From: Saprospiraceae bacterium
Lineage (GTDB): Bacteria > Bacteroidota > Bacteroidia > Chitinophagales > Saprospiraceae
DNA: 64,000 nucleotides
Assembly (NCBI GenBank): GCA_026129545.1
Contig: JAHCHX010000002.1
Span: 62,001 to 126,000, forward strand
Direction: 5' to 3'
Shown: one piece after another, positions 23,893 through 33,293 of the stretch
Position numbering within the stretch: the first letter of the stretch is position 1
Layout of the letters: each line of letters starts with the position of its first letter
The notes under the pieces: generated by a model
What the model was told of the DNA's origin: nothing
What the model saw: the letters and a program-made list of their open reading frames with translations, nothing else
The model's database searches: none
Position numbers and translations under genes: made by a program

Positions 23893-26800
23893 CTAAAAAG
23901 TCAAACTCACGCCTCCCAAAACCGTCCGGGCTTGGGGGTAAAAGCCCCGGTCAATGCCGAGTTCCAAGCTTCCGCCGACGGCTCCTATTTCGGGGTCAAG
24001 GCCGGAGTACTTCGTGAAAGTCAGGAGGTTTTGGCCAGTGAAGTAAATTTTCATTTTTTCCAAACGCGCCTTTTTCAGCCAGTTTTTGGGCAGGTTGTAG
24101 CCTATTTGAAGCGTTTTCAAGCGGAGATACGAACCATCCTCGACGAATCGGTCGCTCACGCGGGCGTTTTGGTTGGGGTCGTTCAGGCTGACACGCGGCT
24201 CTGTGTTCGAGGTGCCCTCGCCCGTCCAGCGGTTGAGCGCGGATGCAGGGCGATTGACATAACTGAAATCGAAGCGGGTGGTGTTCACAAAAATGTCGTT
24301 GCCTTGTGTGCCTTGAAAAAACAGGTTGATTTCAAATCCGCGCCACTCGAAGTCAGCGGTGAGGCCGTACGCAAAACGCGGCATGGGATTGCCGATGTAG
24401 GTGCGGTCGTTTTCATCAATCACGCCATTGCCGTCCAAATCCTTGAAGCGAATGTCGCCGGGTACGGTCTCGTTGCTCTGGAAAGCAGCGGCTTCTATTT
24501 CCTGTTGGTTTTGAAAAATGCCGTCGGTGACGTAGCCAAAAAAGGAGGCGAGCGGGTGTCCCACGTCGGTTTTTGAGGCGTTGGCGTTGGCGAATTGGAC
24601 GTAGCCCGAAAGGACTGGCTCGCCGCCGCGCCCCAGCCCGGTGACCTCGCTTTGCACGAAGGCGATGTTGCCGCCGAACGAATACTTCAACGGGCGGTCA
24701 AAATTTCGATAGTTCAGCGACATCTCCAGGCCTCTGTTTTCTGCCGTAGCCACGTTCTGGATGGGCGGCGCGGTGCCTGCCACGAGCGGAATCGGCGCGG
24801 CATAGAGCATATCGGAAGTCTTTTTCACATACACATCGGTCGTGAACTGCACGCGCCCGTCGAGCAGCTCGGCATCCAAGCCGATATTCGTCTGCGTGCT
24901 GGTTTCCCATTTCAGGTCGGGGTTGGCAGAGGTGAGGGCGACGGCGCCGTTGGTGATGATTTCGTTGGGGCCGAAGGTGTAGTTCTGCCCGTTGTTGATG
25001 ACGGTGGTGAATGAGTAGTCGCCGATGCGGTCGTTGCCGTTTTGCCCCCAGCTTGCCCGGACTTTGAAAAAATTGACCCATCCGATGTTCCAAAACTCCT
25101 CGTGGCTGGCAATCCAGCCCGCAGAGAAGGAGGGGAAATAACCGAATCGGTTGTTTCGTCCAAAACGCGAGGAGCCGTCGGCGCGGAAAGTGGCGGAGAA
25201 CAGATAGGTCTTGCTCAACTCGTAGTTTGCCTTTGCGAACCACGACAACAACGACGATTCGGTGGCCCACTGATAGGCGCTTTGCGAGGTGATGGGGTCA
25301 ATGGTGTTCGAGATGTAGGCATCTTTGGGGTCGTTGGAGGGCAGGTTGGTGTTGGCGCCTCCGTTTGCGTCGTAGCGATTGTGGAGCGCGGTGGTACCTG
25401 CTATGAGGGTCAGGTCGTGTTTGTCGCCGATGTTTTTTTGGTAAGTCAGCACGTTTTCGGCCTGCCAGTTGCGCCAGTTGTTGTTGCCGATATTGACCGA
25501 GTTGACGAGCGATTTTTCCGCCACGGGGGCTTCGCTGAGGCTTGGCACGTTGCTCAAATCATATTTTGGGAAAAAAATCCGCTGCAACGCAAACGTCGCG
25601 TCGAGGCTGAATGTCGAGCGGAACGTCAGCCCCTTGGCCAATTTCAGCTCGCCAAAAACGCTGCCGACAAAGCGGTTGCTGCGCCAAGTGTTGTGTGTTT
25701 GCTCGATGGCGTTCACTGGGTTGGCGATGTCGGTGCTGGTGTAATTGGAGTAGGCAAAAGTGCCGTCTGCCTTTCGCACGGGCGTGATGGGGTCCATGTT
25801 GAGGGCGCGAATGACGGGCGAGTTGAACTGGCTGTTTTCGATTAAGCCGTTGCGCTCGAGCCAAGTGAAGCCGAGGTTGTTGCCGATGGTCAGCCATTTT
25901 TTCAAATCGTGCGTGCCGTTGAACCGAACGGTGGCGCGTTGAAAGTTGGCCTTGGGCCCGCCCACGATGCCGTCTTGGGAAAAATAATTGCCCGAAATCG
26001 TGTAAGCCGAGCGCTCGCCGCCGCCCGAAAAAGTGATTTGGTGGCTGGCAATGGGGGCATTTTGGAAAATGGCTTCTTGCCAATCGGTGCCTTCGCCCAA
26101 AAATTCGGGATGGGCAAATTCGGGCAACGGCGTACGCCCGGCGGCGATATACGCCTCGTTTTGTAGGGTGGCATACTCTCGTGCATTGAGCAACTCCACG
26201 AATCGCGCCGCCCGCTGGATGCCGTAGTAGGCTTCGTAACTGATTTTCCCGTCTTGGTTGCGTCGGCCACCTTTGGTGGTGATGAGCACCACGCCGTTTG
26301 CGCCGCGCGAGCCGTAGATGGCTGCCGAGGCTGCGTCTTTGAGCACGTTGATGGTCTCGATGTCGTTCGGGTTGAGAAAGTCCAGCCCATCCACCGGGAT
26401 GCCGTCCACGATGTAGAGGGGGTCAGCGTTGTTGATGGTGCCCACGCCGCGCACGCGCACCGTGAGCGGGCTGCCCGGCGAGCCGGAATTTTGAGCCACT
26501 TGCACGCCTGCCGTGCGGCCTTGCAGGGCTTGTTCGACGCGCAAGATGGGTCGTTCGGCGATTTCCGCTGCTGAAATGGAGGAAACCGCGCCGCTGATGC
26601 TCGACCGCTTTTGCGAGCCGTAGCCCGTGACGACGACCTCGTTGATTTGCGTGGCGCTTTCCGCCAGTCGGATGTCGAGGGTGCTGCGCCCCCCCACCTC
26701 CATTTCTTGGGTCAAAAAACCTGTGTAGGATGCCACCAAAACGGTGTATCCGGGGGGCATTTCGAGGGAATAATAGCCGTCCAAGTCGGTCGTCGCGCCC

Positions 26801-26940
26801 ACGGTAGTGCCTTTTACCGCCACCGTTGCGCCTACTGCCGCCTCACCGGTCGGGTCGAGCGTGATGCGCCCGCTGATGCGGGTTTGCGCGGCTGTGGCAA
26901 GCGCGATTTTCAAAAATAGGAATGTAAATAAAAGACGCAT
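23893..26940 (-). CDS. SusC/RagA-family TonB-dependent outer-membrane transporter
   Basis: The 1015-residue protein has a signal peptide (FLFLKIALATAAQ) and an N-terminal carboxypeptidase-regulatory-like domain (ISGRITLDPTGEAAVGATVA). The TonB-box-like INEVVVTGYGSQKRS follows, then a plug domain with RGVGTINNADPLYIVDGIPV and YGSRGANGVVLITTKGG. A 22-strand-type beta-barrel ends in GGVSLTF. It imports oligosaccharides together with the SusD encoded just downstream (35-bp gap). The start at 26940 opens the signal peptide; the in-frame codon at 26985 would add a hydrophilic segment. A 128-bp palindromic element lies just upstream. Confidence 0.95.
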   Translation of the reverse strand: MRLLFTFLFLKIALATAAQTRISGRITLDPTGEAAVGATVAVKGTTVGATTDLDGYYSLEMPPGYTVLVASYTGFLTQEMEVGGRSTLDIRLAESATQINEVVVTGYGSQKRSSISGAVSSISAAEIAERPILRVEQALQGRTAGVQVAQNSGSPGSPLTVRVRGVGTINNADPLYIVDGIPVDGLDFLNPNDIETINVLKDAASAAIYGSRGANGVVLITTKGGRRNQDGKISYEAYYGIQRAARFVELLNAREYATLQNEAYIAAGRTPLPEFAHPEFLGEGTDWQEAIFQNAPIASHQITFSGGGERSAYTISGNYFSQDGIVGGPKANFQRATVRFNGTHDLKKWLTIGNNLGFTWLERNGLIENSQFNSPVIRALNMDPITPVRKADGTFAYSNYTSTDIANPVNAIEQTHNTWRSNRFVGSVFGELKLAKGLTFRSTFSLDATFALQRIFFPKYDLSNVPSLSEAPVAEKSLVNSVNIGNNNWRNWQAENVLTYQKNIGDKHDLTLIAGTTALHNRYDANGGANTNLPSNDPKDAYISNTIDPITSQSAYQWATESSLLSWFAKANYELSKTYLFSATFRADGSSRFGRNNRFGYFPSFSAGWIASHEEFWNIGWVNFFKVRASWGQNGNDRIGDYSFTTVINNGQNYTFGPNEIITNGAVALTSANPDLKWETSTQTNIGLDAELLDGRVQFTTDVYVKKTSDMLYAAPIPLVAGTAPPIQNVATAENRGLEMSLNYRNFDRPLKYSFGGNIAFVQSEVTGLGRGGEPVLSGYVQFANANASKTDVGHPLASFFGYVTDGIFQNQQEIEAAAFQSNETVPGDIRFKDLDGNGVIDENDRTYIGNPMPRFAYGLTADFEWRGFEINLFFQGTQGNDIFVNTTRFDFSYVNRPASALNRWTGEGTSNTEPRVSLNDPNQNARVSDRFVEDGSYLRLKTLQIGYNLPKNWLKKARLEKMKIYFTGQNLLTFTKYSGLDPEIGAVGGSLELGIDRGFYPQARTVLGGVSLTF

Positions 26941-26971
26941 GGGTTTTGCTTTTGAAACGGGAGGGTTGTTT

Positions 26972-27099
26972 TGAGGATGCCTCACAAGTGATATTTGTTG
27001 ACAGGATTGACAAAATTTACAGGATTAGCACTTTTTTTTGGAAAAAAACCTGTAAATCTTGTCAATGCTGTCGAAATTTGAACTTGTGAGACCTCCTCA
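26972..27099. repeat. 128-bp palindromic element containing an inverted 9-bp repeat array, upstream of susC
   Basis: The outer arms (TGAGGAtGcCTCACAAGT-type) match each other as inverted repeats with few mismatches. The inner part is a set of 9-mers (TTGACAGGA, TTGACAAAA, TTTACAGGA at 26998-27024) mirrored by their reverse complements at 27048-27074. A T/A-rich loop separates the halves. It fills most of the gap between the T9SS protein gene and susC. Confidence 0.75.
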
Positions 27100-27113
27100 A
27101 ACCATTAGTCAAC

Positions 27114-29165
27114 TTATCTCGCCAACTTGCGGGTAAAAAACCGCTCGCCAGCGCGAACCGTCACGAAGTAGATGCCGGGTTGAAAATCACTGGTATGCAG
27201 TTCGAATTGCGGCACGCCACCCGACAAATGCCATTGACCGAGGACTTGCCCGATAGTGTTGGTCAGCATGATGCTTTTGTCTTCAAAGATGGAATTGCCA
27301 AACTGCAGGACCGTTGTGCCAGCGTTGGACGGATTGCCCAAGAGGGTGAAAATCTGGGCATCCTGCACCAAGTTTTTCACTGAAGAAATACATTCCGCGT
27401 TTGTGAAACAGGCCCCAAAACAGGTCGCTACGGTCACGTTGGAGTTGGTTGCTGGCAAGAAGCGGTCGTTGAAATTCGCGGGGTTGCCGCAGGGCAAGCC
27501 CTCCAAATTTTCCTTGCAGCTGTAGTCTGGGCAGGGGCCGTTGGCGAAGGTGTAATAGGACGAGAATCCCTGTTTGCGCGGCACCACGATTTCGAAGATG
27601 CCGTCGCCGTCGGTGTCGCTCATTTTGTATTTGCCGCCCGGCACGTCGAAGTTTCCGCCCCCGGCCAACCAAACCCCGTCGGGGTTGGGCGCGATGCCGT
27701 TCATGCCGAGTTTGAACGTGATTTTCACCTCTTCGCCGCAGGCATAGCAGGAATTGAAACAGAATCGCGGCACGTCCGTGTCGGCACTTACGGGCAAAAA
27801 GCGATTGACAAACTGACCGGAGGGGTCGGTTTTGGTGCACTCTTCAAAGCCGCCGAACTGCTCTTGCACCGCCCAGTTGTCGAGCGTCACCTTGTACTCG
27901 TATAGGCCATTCGGCACGGAGATGCTGCCCTCCCAGATGCCGTCCAAATCAGGGTCGGAGAGCGGGTTGGCATCGCCCGACCAATTGTTGAAATTGCCGG
28001 AGATGTACACTTGGTCAAAATTGGCCGTGTAGCTGTTCATGTCCACTTTAAAATTGACGGTGCGGACTTGCGGCGCGCCGCCACTTTTGACCACCACATC
28101 GTCGAGGTACGAAACGACATCTGTGCCCGTGCCCGGGGTGCCGAAGTCGAAAAACAGCACGACGCGGGTGTATATCCCCGAAGCGGCCTCGAACGGTGGC
28201 TCTATGGAAGGCACGCTGGCATCGAAGCAGAGTTCCTCCCATTCGTTGACCTTGGTGTTCGGGACTTGGGTAATCCAGTTTGGCTTGCCGGAGGTGGAGC
28301 CTTCGAGTTTGAGCGCGAGGTTGCCGATGTGGTCGAGATGTACCTTTATGCAGACTTTTGCGCCTCCCGAAACGTCAACAGGCGTGGTAGGGTCGGGGTT
28401 GGAGAATGCGCCAGCCCACACTTCGGCCACTGCTGGCTTGACGTATTTGAGCACGTTCGCGCTAGTGTTGAGGCCTGTCGGGTTGGGATTGGCTATGGTT
28501 TCGGTAAGCGTGCCGTCGAGTGTGGAGCCAAAGTACTGAAAGGTCGTGCCCGTCGCAGGGGTCTCAAAATCTAAAATAGTGGTGGTGACGGTGGCATTGG
28601 GCAAAGCGACGATGTCGTCAAAATAAGAAACCACGTCGCTGCCTGTGCCGCTTGCGCCGAAGTCGAAAAACAGCACCACGCGGGTGTAAACAAACCCGCT
28701 TGCCGAGGCGAAAGGCGGCTCTATTGAAGGTTGGCTGGCATCAAAAACGAGTTCTTCCCACTCGTTGATTTTGGTGTTCTGCACGGTGGTCACCCAATTC
28801 GCGCCGCCATTGGTGGAGTTTTCCAGCTTCAGTGTGAGGTTGCCGATGCGGTCTCGATGGACTTTCACCGCGATTCTACCGTTGGCGGCCAAGTCCACTG
28901 CCACCGTTGGGTCGGGGTTGGAGAAACACCCTGCCCATACTTCTGCAACGGCTGGTTTGACGTATCGCCCCACCATGCTGCTGGTGTTGCTCCCTGTTGG
29001 GTTGGGGTTGGCAATCACTTCGTTGAACGTGCCATCGAGCGTGGAGCCAAAATATTGGAAAACCGTGCTCGTGGCAGCAGCTTCAAAGTCCAGAATGGTG
29101 GTCTGCGCCCGCGAAACGACTACGGCAAGCACCAAGCATTGGAAAAGGAGTAGCAACTTCTTCAT
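27114..29165 (-). CDS. T9SS-exported protein with duplicated carbohydrate-binding-like domains
   Basis: The 683-residue protein has signal peptide LLLLFQCLVLAVVVSRAQ. Two closely similar domains follow (about 22-192 and 195-366), each beginning TTILDFE and containing FQYFGSTLDGT, KPAVAEVWAG, INEWEELVFDAS-like and RVVLFFDFG segments. Then come two starch-binding-like beta-sandwiches: about 370-470 with VYISGNFNNWSGDANP, and about 485-590 with GVWLAGGGNFDVPGGKY. A T9SS sorting domain (about 610-683) ends FTRKLAR. No catalytic motif is seen, so surface glycan binding is the best guess. The gene is the first of the minus-strand glucan locus and faces the divergent regulator. The same repeat type occurs in the 57946-61122 protein. 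Confidence 0.82.
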   Translation of the reverse strand: MKKLLLLFQCLVLAVVVSRAQTTILDFEAAATSTVFQYFGSTLDGTFNEVIANPNPTGSNTSSMVGRYVKPAVAEVWAGCFSNPDPTVAVDLAANGRIAVKVHRDRIGNLTLKLENSTNGGANWVTTVQNTKINEWEELVFDASQPSIEPPFASASGFVYTRVVLFFDFGASGTGSDVVSYFDDIVALPNATVTTTILDFETPATGTTFQYFGSTLDGTLTETIANPNPTGLNTSANVLKYVKPAVAEVWAGAFSNPDPTTPVDVSGGAKVCIKVHLDHIGNLALKLEGSTSGKPNWITQVPNTKVNEWEELCFDASVPSIEPPFEAASGIYTRVVLFFDFGTPGTGTDVVSYLDDVVVKSGGAPQVRTVNFKVDMNSYTANFDQVYISGNFNNWSGDANPLSDPDLDGIWEGSISVPNGLYEYKVTLDNWAVQEQFGGFEECTKTDPSGQFVNRFLPVSADTDVPRFCFNSCYACGEEVKITFKLGMNGIAPNPDGVWLAGGGNFDVPGGKYKMSDTDGDGIFEIVVPRKQGFSSYYTFANGPCPDYSCKENLEGLPCGNPANFNDRFLPATNSNVTVATCFGACFTNAECISSVKNLVQDAQIFTLLGNPSNAGTTVLQFGNSIFEDKSIMLTNTIGQVLGQWHLSGGVPQFELHTSDFQPGIYFVTVRAGERFFTRKLAR

Positions 29166-29380
29166 ACGAATTCAATTTTGAAATTTTTAGAACAAAATTT
29201 TGGGAAACGGCTTCATCGGCGAGCAAAAGTGGGGACATTGTCACTCCTTATAGTAATTTTATACCACAACTCAACTACTCAAAACACTCATCGGCACTAC
29301 GACAAAACCACACACGCCCGCAAAAAACTGCCCACATCGCGTCGTATCTTCGCCCCGAGTCACAAGTCCGTTTATTGTTG

Positions 29381-32305
29381 ATGATAGAACCGCGTCATAT
29401 CCGTGTCCACTTGGTGTGCTGGGCGCTTGTCCTCCATGTCGGGCAAGCATCTGTGGCGCAGGAGAGCAACTTGGGCATCCCTCCCGTTCGGAATTTTTCC
29501 AAAAAAATATATCAAGCAGGCACGCAAAATTGGGACGCGGCGCAGGATGCTCGGGGCGTGTTGTTTTTTGCGAACAACGAAGGCCTGCTCCAATTCGATG
29601 GCAGTCATTGGGCCTGCCATCCCGTCGCCAACAAAACCGTCGTGCGCTCTGTGGCGATTGACCCGGAAGGGCGGATTTTCGTCGGGGCGCAGAGCGAACT
29701 GGGATACTTTTTCCCAGCTGCCAATGGGCAACTGCGCTACCATTCTCTCGTGGCGCTGTTGCCGCCCGATAAGCGAAACTTTGAAGATGTGTGGGACATC
29801 GCGGTGGTGGGCAAGGCCGTTTTTTTCCGGACCCAACGCGCCGTGTTCCAACTTTTGGACAACAGAATAAGTACCCATGAGCCGGGTGGCGACTTGACGG
29901 CCATGTTTGCCACGCCACGCGGCTTGCTCGTCCAGAAAGACCTTTCCGAGATTTTTCTTTTTGAAAACGCTCGCTTTCGCCCGCTTTTTCAAGTCCCGGA
30001 ATTGGCCAGCGAACTGACCGGGATGATGCGCTGGCAAGGCGACACCTTGCTATTCAGTTCTTTGAAAAACGGGTTGTTCCATTTTTCGGGCAATCAATTC
30101 GCTCGCTGGCGCACCGCTCACGACGCGCTTTTTCAGGAAAAAAGAATCTACACCTCGACCACGCTTCCCGACGGCCACCTCGCATTGGGCACCTCGCTCG
30201 ACGGCTTCGTCGAAATTGACCTCGAACGCCGAATTTTTAGACATCTGAACAAAAAAAATGGGCTTCAGAACAACAATGTCCTGCACACTTTCGCCGACCG
30301 CGCGGGCAATTTGTGGCTCGGCCTCGACAATGGCATTGACTGCGCCCTGCTGCACTCCCCGTTCACGAGCGTCATCCCGGATGCCGACTTGCAAGGCACG
30401 GGCTATGCCGCCGCCGTTTTTGATGGGCAACTTTTTCTGGGCGTTTCTAACGGCGTCTATCGGACCCCTTGGCGCAGCTACTTCGACCCTGAAAAAAGGC
30501 CTTATTACGAAAAAATCAGCTCGACGGATGGGCAGGTTTGGACCTTGCACGCGGCAGGCGACGCGCTTTTGCTCGGCCACCACGAAGGTAGTTTTCGACT
30601 TGCCGGGCAAGTGTGCAGCAGGATTTCGAGCGAACCGGGAGCGTGGACTTTTGTGCGATTGACCGACGATTACTTGCTTGGCGGCAACTATGCGGGTCTG
30701 GTTTTGTATCGAAAATCGGGAAAAAACTGGGTTTTCGACCAAAAACTCAACGGGCTGAATGAGTCGTGCCGATTCATGGTCAGGGATGCCGATGGCTCGA
30801 TTTGGATAGCCCATCCGTACCGGGGGCTTTTCCGCGTCGAGTGGTCGGCTGAGCGAAAAAGCGAGCTTCGAGTGCAGTTTTTCAACGCTCAAAACGGCTT
30901 GCCCTCCGACCTCAACAACCTGGTTTTCTCGCTCGCGGGAAAGGCCGTTTTCGCCACAGAAAAAGGTGTTTTTCGCTTTGACAAACAGCTTGGGGCGTTC
31001 GTGCCCGACGAGGATTTTGAGCGGCTTTTGGGCAAGGAGAACCCTGTGAAATATCTGCGCGAGGACGCGGAGGGGCGTATATGGTTTGTGGCCGGAAAAG
31101 AGGTGGGCGTGCTGACGGTGGATGATTTCGGGTTAAAAAAAGAGATTCGCCAACAGGTTTTTCCCGAACTAACTGGGAAGTTGGTGGCGGGTTTCGAGTT
31201 CGTCTTTCCGTTAGACGAAGCCAATGTTTTTTTCGGCGCGGAGCAGGGCTTCATCCATTTCAACGCAGCGCAGCGCAGCCGTTTCGACACCGTTTTGCAA
31301 GTGGTTTTAGGGCAGGTGGTGGCGAGCGGAGCGACGCGGGATTCGGTGCTTTTTGGGGGCTGGTTTGTCGAAAATGGACTTTTGGCCGACGAGCAAGGCC
31401 GAGCCAATTTGCCCATCTTGGAGGCAGACATGAATACGCTCCGCTTCGCTTTTTCGGCGACCTATTTCGACGACCCGGCCTTGTTGCAATATCGTTTCAG
31501 GATGGATGGGCTGGGCGGCGGATGGTCGGAATGGTCGAGCGAAAACACGCAAAATTTTATGCATCTCCGCCCGGGCACATACCGCTTCGAGGTGCAGGCG
31601 CGGCAAAAAAACGGGCGTGAAAGCGGGGTGTTGGCGTTTGCTTTTCGCATCCGCCCGCCGTGGTATGCCAGCACCGCCGCTCTCACTGCGTACGCGCTGT
31701 GTTTTTTGGGTTTTTTTGCGGGCTTTTTGATTCGTCAGCGGCGCAAGTTCGAGCGCGAAAAGGAGAGCCTGACTGTGCAGCACCAGCAGATTACCGCAGA
31801 ACAGCAGCGCAGGGTGGAGGAATCAAAAGCGGCGCTGACCGATGTGTTGAAGGAAAAGTTGGAGGCGGAAATCCAATTCAAAAACAAGGAGTTGGCGACC
31901 GCAACCATGCACTTGGTGCAAAAGGGCGAGATTTTGCAAACGATTCAGGAGAACCTGAATCATATCTTGGAAAAATCAACCAACCCGGCGGTCAAAAAAG
32001 AGATTCAGCAATTGCTCAACCTACTGAATTTCGATGCCAAATTGGACGAGGACTGGGAACAGTTCGCCGTCCATTTCGACCAAGTACACGTTGATTTCCT
32101 GAAGCGGCTGCGCGACCGCTACCCGCAATTAAGCCCTACGGACTGCAAACTTTGCGCCTACCTGCGCATGAATCTGACGACCAAGGAAATCGCGCCGCTG
32201 ATGAACGTGTCGGTGCGCGGTGTGGAGGCGAGCCGCTATCGGCTGCGAAAAAAATTGGGATTGCCGAACGACGCGAATCTGACGGAGGTGATTGCCAGAT
32301 TGTAG
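29381..32305 (+). CDS. SusR-like transmembrane sensor/transcription regulator (beta-propeller, Y_Y_Y, LuxR-type HTH)
   Basis: The 974-residue protein has a signal peptide, then a periplasmic ligand-binding region built from Reg_prop beta-propeller repeats (for example DRAGNLWLGLDNGID, DADGSIWIAHPYRGLFRV). A Y_Y_Y domain (YRFRMDGLGGGWSEWS and HLRPGTYRFEVQARQKNG) precedes one membrane helix (ALTAYALCFLGFFAGFLI). A long cytoplasmic coiled coil follows, then a C-terminal LuxR-like HTH (LSPTDCKLCAYLRMNLTTKE, then IAPLMNVSVRGVEASRYRLR). There is no histidine kinase or receiver domain, so sensing and DNA binding are in one chain, as in SusR. It is divergent from the glucan genes and probably controls them. 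The ATG at 29381 is preferred to the TTG at 29375. Confidence 0.9.
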   Translation: MIEPRHIRVHLVCWALVLHVGQASVAQESNLGIPPVRNFSKKIYQAGTQNWDAAQDARGVLFFANNEGLLQFDGSHWACHPVANKTVVRSVAIDPEGRIFVGAQSELGYFFPAANGQLRYHSLVALLPPDKRNFEDVWDIAVVGKAVFFRTQRAVFQLLDNRISTHEPGGDLTAMFATPRGLLVQKDLSEIFLFENARFRPLFQVPELASELTGMMRWQGDTLLFSSLKNGLFHFSGNQFARWRTAHDALFQEKRIYTSTTLPDGHLALGTSLDGFVEIDLERRIFRHLNKKNGLQNNNVLHTFADRAGNLWLGLDNGIDCALLHSPFTSVIPDADLQGTGYAAAVFDGQLFLGVSNGVYRTPWRSYFDPEKRPYYEKISSTDGQVWTLHAAGDALLLGHHEGSFRLAGQVCSRISSEPGAWTFVRLTDDYLLGGNYAGLVLYRKSGKNWVFDQKLNGLNESCRFMVRDADGSIWIAHPYRGLFRVEWSAERKSELRVQFFNAQNGLPSDLNNLVFSLAGKAVFATEKGVFRFDKQLGAFVPDEDFERLLGKENPVKYLREDAEGRIWFVAGKEVGVLTVDDFGLKKEIRQQVFPELTGKLVAGFEFVFPLDEANVFFGAEQGFIHFNAAQRSRFDTVLQVVLGQVVASGATRDSVLFGGWFVENGLLADEQGRANLPILEADMNTLRFAFSATYFDDPALLQYRFRMDGLGGGWSEWSSENTQNFMHLRPGTYRFEVQARQKNGRESGVLAFAFRIRPPWYASTAALTAYALCFLGFFAGFLIRQRRKFEREKESLTVQHQQITAEQQRRVEESKAALTDVLKEKLEAEIQFKNKELATATMHLVQKGEILQTIQENLNHILEKSTNPAVKKEIQQLLNLLNFDAKLDEDWEQFAVHFDQVHVDFLKRLRDRYPQLSPTDCKLCAYLRMNLTTKEIAPLMNVSVRGVEASRYRLRKKLGLPNDANLTEVIARL

Positions 32306-32314
32306 CCCATTTGC

Positions 32315-33037
32315 TCACGCTGGCTGCGCCATTGCCGCCGCTTCTGCCTTTTTGCGCTCGCGCAAGGCGCGTTTTTGGTCGGCATTGCTGTCGTAGAGGC
32401 AGTATTGGTCGTATTTGACGCGGTCGCGCTCTATCCAGATGTCCTTGCCGATGTCTGCCAACACGACCAATTCTTTGTAGATTTTATTGCCAAAATCTGT
32501 GCGGCGCTCCACGCCGATGTCGCGGTCGTGGAGTTTGTCCTGCTGGATGTTCATGGCATTTTCAAACTCGGCGCAAGCATCGAGCACGCGCTGGATGATA
32601 TTTTCATTGATGCCTACTTCTGCCAGAAAATCAATCTGTTGTCTTGCCACACGAGCCACCCGACGGCCACAAAAAAGCAGTTGCGGGTCGCTCATGTCGC
32701 CGAGTTTGGCGGTGCCAAACTTGCGGTAGCGCCCCGTGCGGTCGTGGTATTTCATCGCCACGCGGGTCATCACGGAGCGGATGGCGGTGCGCAGCTTATC
32801 GGCGGCGATGTTCTTTTTTTCGGTGCAAATCATCTGGTCGCCCACGAGCTCGTCGTCGCCGGGCATGGCTTGGAATTGGTCGCATTGGGCTTTGAAGGCC
32901 TTGAGTCTGTCAAGGCCGTAGCCATATTGTTTGAAGTGTTCGATATCGCGGTGAGCAGCCCTGATGGCCTCCATGCAGGTGACATAGAGGTCGGCCTCAG
33001 AGACGTTGTACTTGCGATGGCCGGGTTGTTTTTTCAT
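32315..33037 (-). CDS. Uncharacterised cytoplasmic helical protein
   Basis: This 240-residue protein has no signal peptide or membrane helix. It is mostly helical and rich in charged residues, with blocks such as ADKLRTAIRSVMTRVAMKYH, RTGRYRKFGTAKLGDMSDPQ and CGRRVARVARQQIDFLAEVG. A C-terminal basic tail (KRALRERKKAEAAAMAQPA) follows. I do not recognise the family. The block repeated in all parts is a long four-helix type arrangement. It is convergent with the regulator gene (9 bp between stops) and not obviously part of the glucan locus. Confidence 0.62.
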   Translation of the reverse strand: MKKQPGHRKYNVSEADLYVTCMEAIRAAHRDIEHFKQYGYGLDRLKAFKAQCDQFQAMPGDDELVGDQMICTEKKNIAADKLRTAIRSVMTRVAMKYHDRTGRYRKFGTAKLGDMSDPQLLFCGRRVARVARQQIDFLAEVGINENIIQRVLDACAEFENAMNIQQDKLHDRDIGVERRTDFGNKIYKELVVLADIGKDIWIERDRVKYDQYCLYDSNADQKRALRERKKAEAAAMAQPA

Positions 33038-33293
33038 AAATTGTTTGTTTGATTAAACGGCTATTGATGGCCTTTGTTTTAAGGTTATTTGGCGAGTTGC
33101 TCGATTAGTTCTTGTTTTTGAACAACTTGTGTTTCACAAAAAAACAGGACAAAAATAAATAGTTTTATTTTTTGAAAAAATGTTTGACACAAAAAATTAT
33201 GCAACCAGAAACTTTTTGGCATTGCGCATCCAACCTCTTAATATAGCACCCGCAAATTGGAACCTTGCTTTCACCCATTCATTTCTATCAAAC

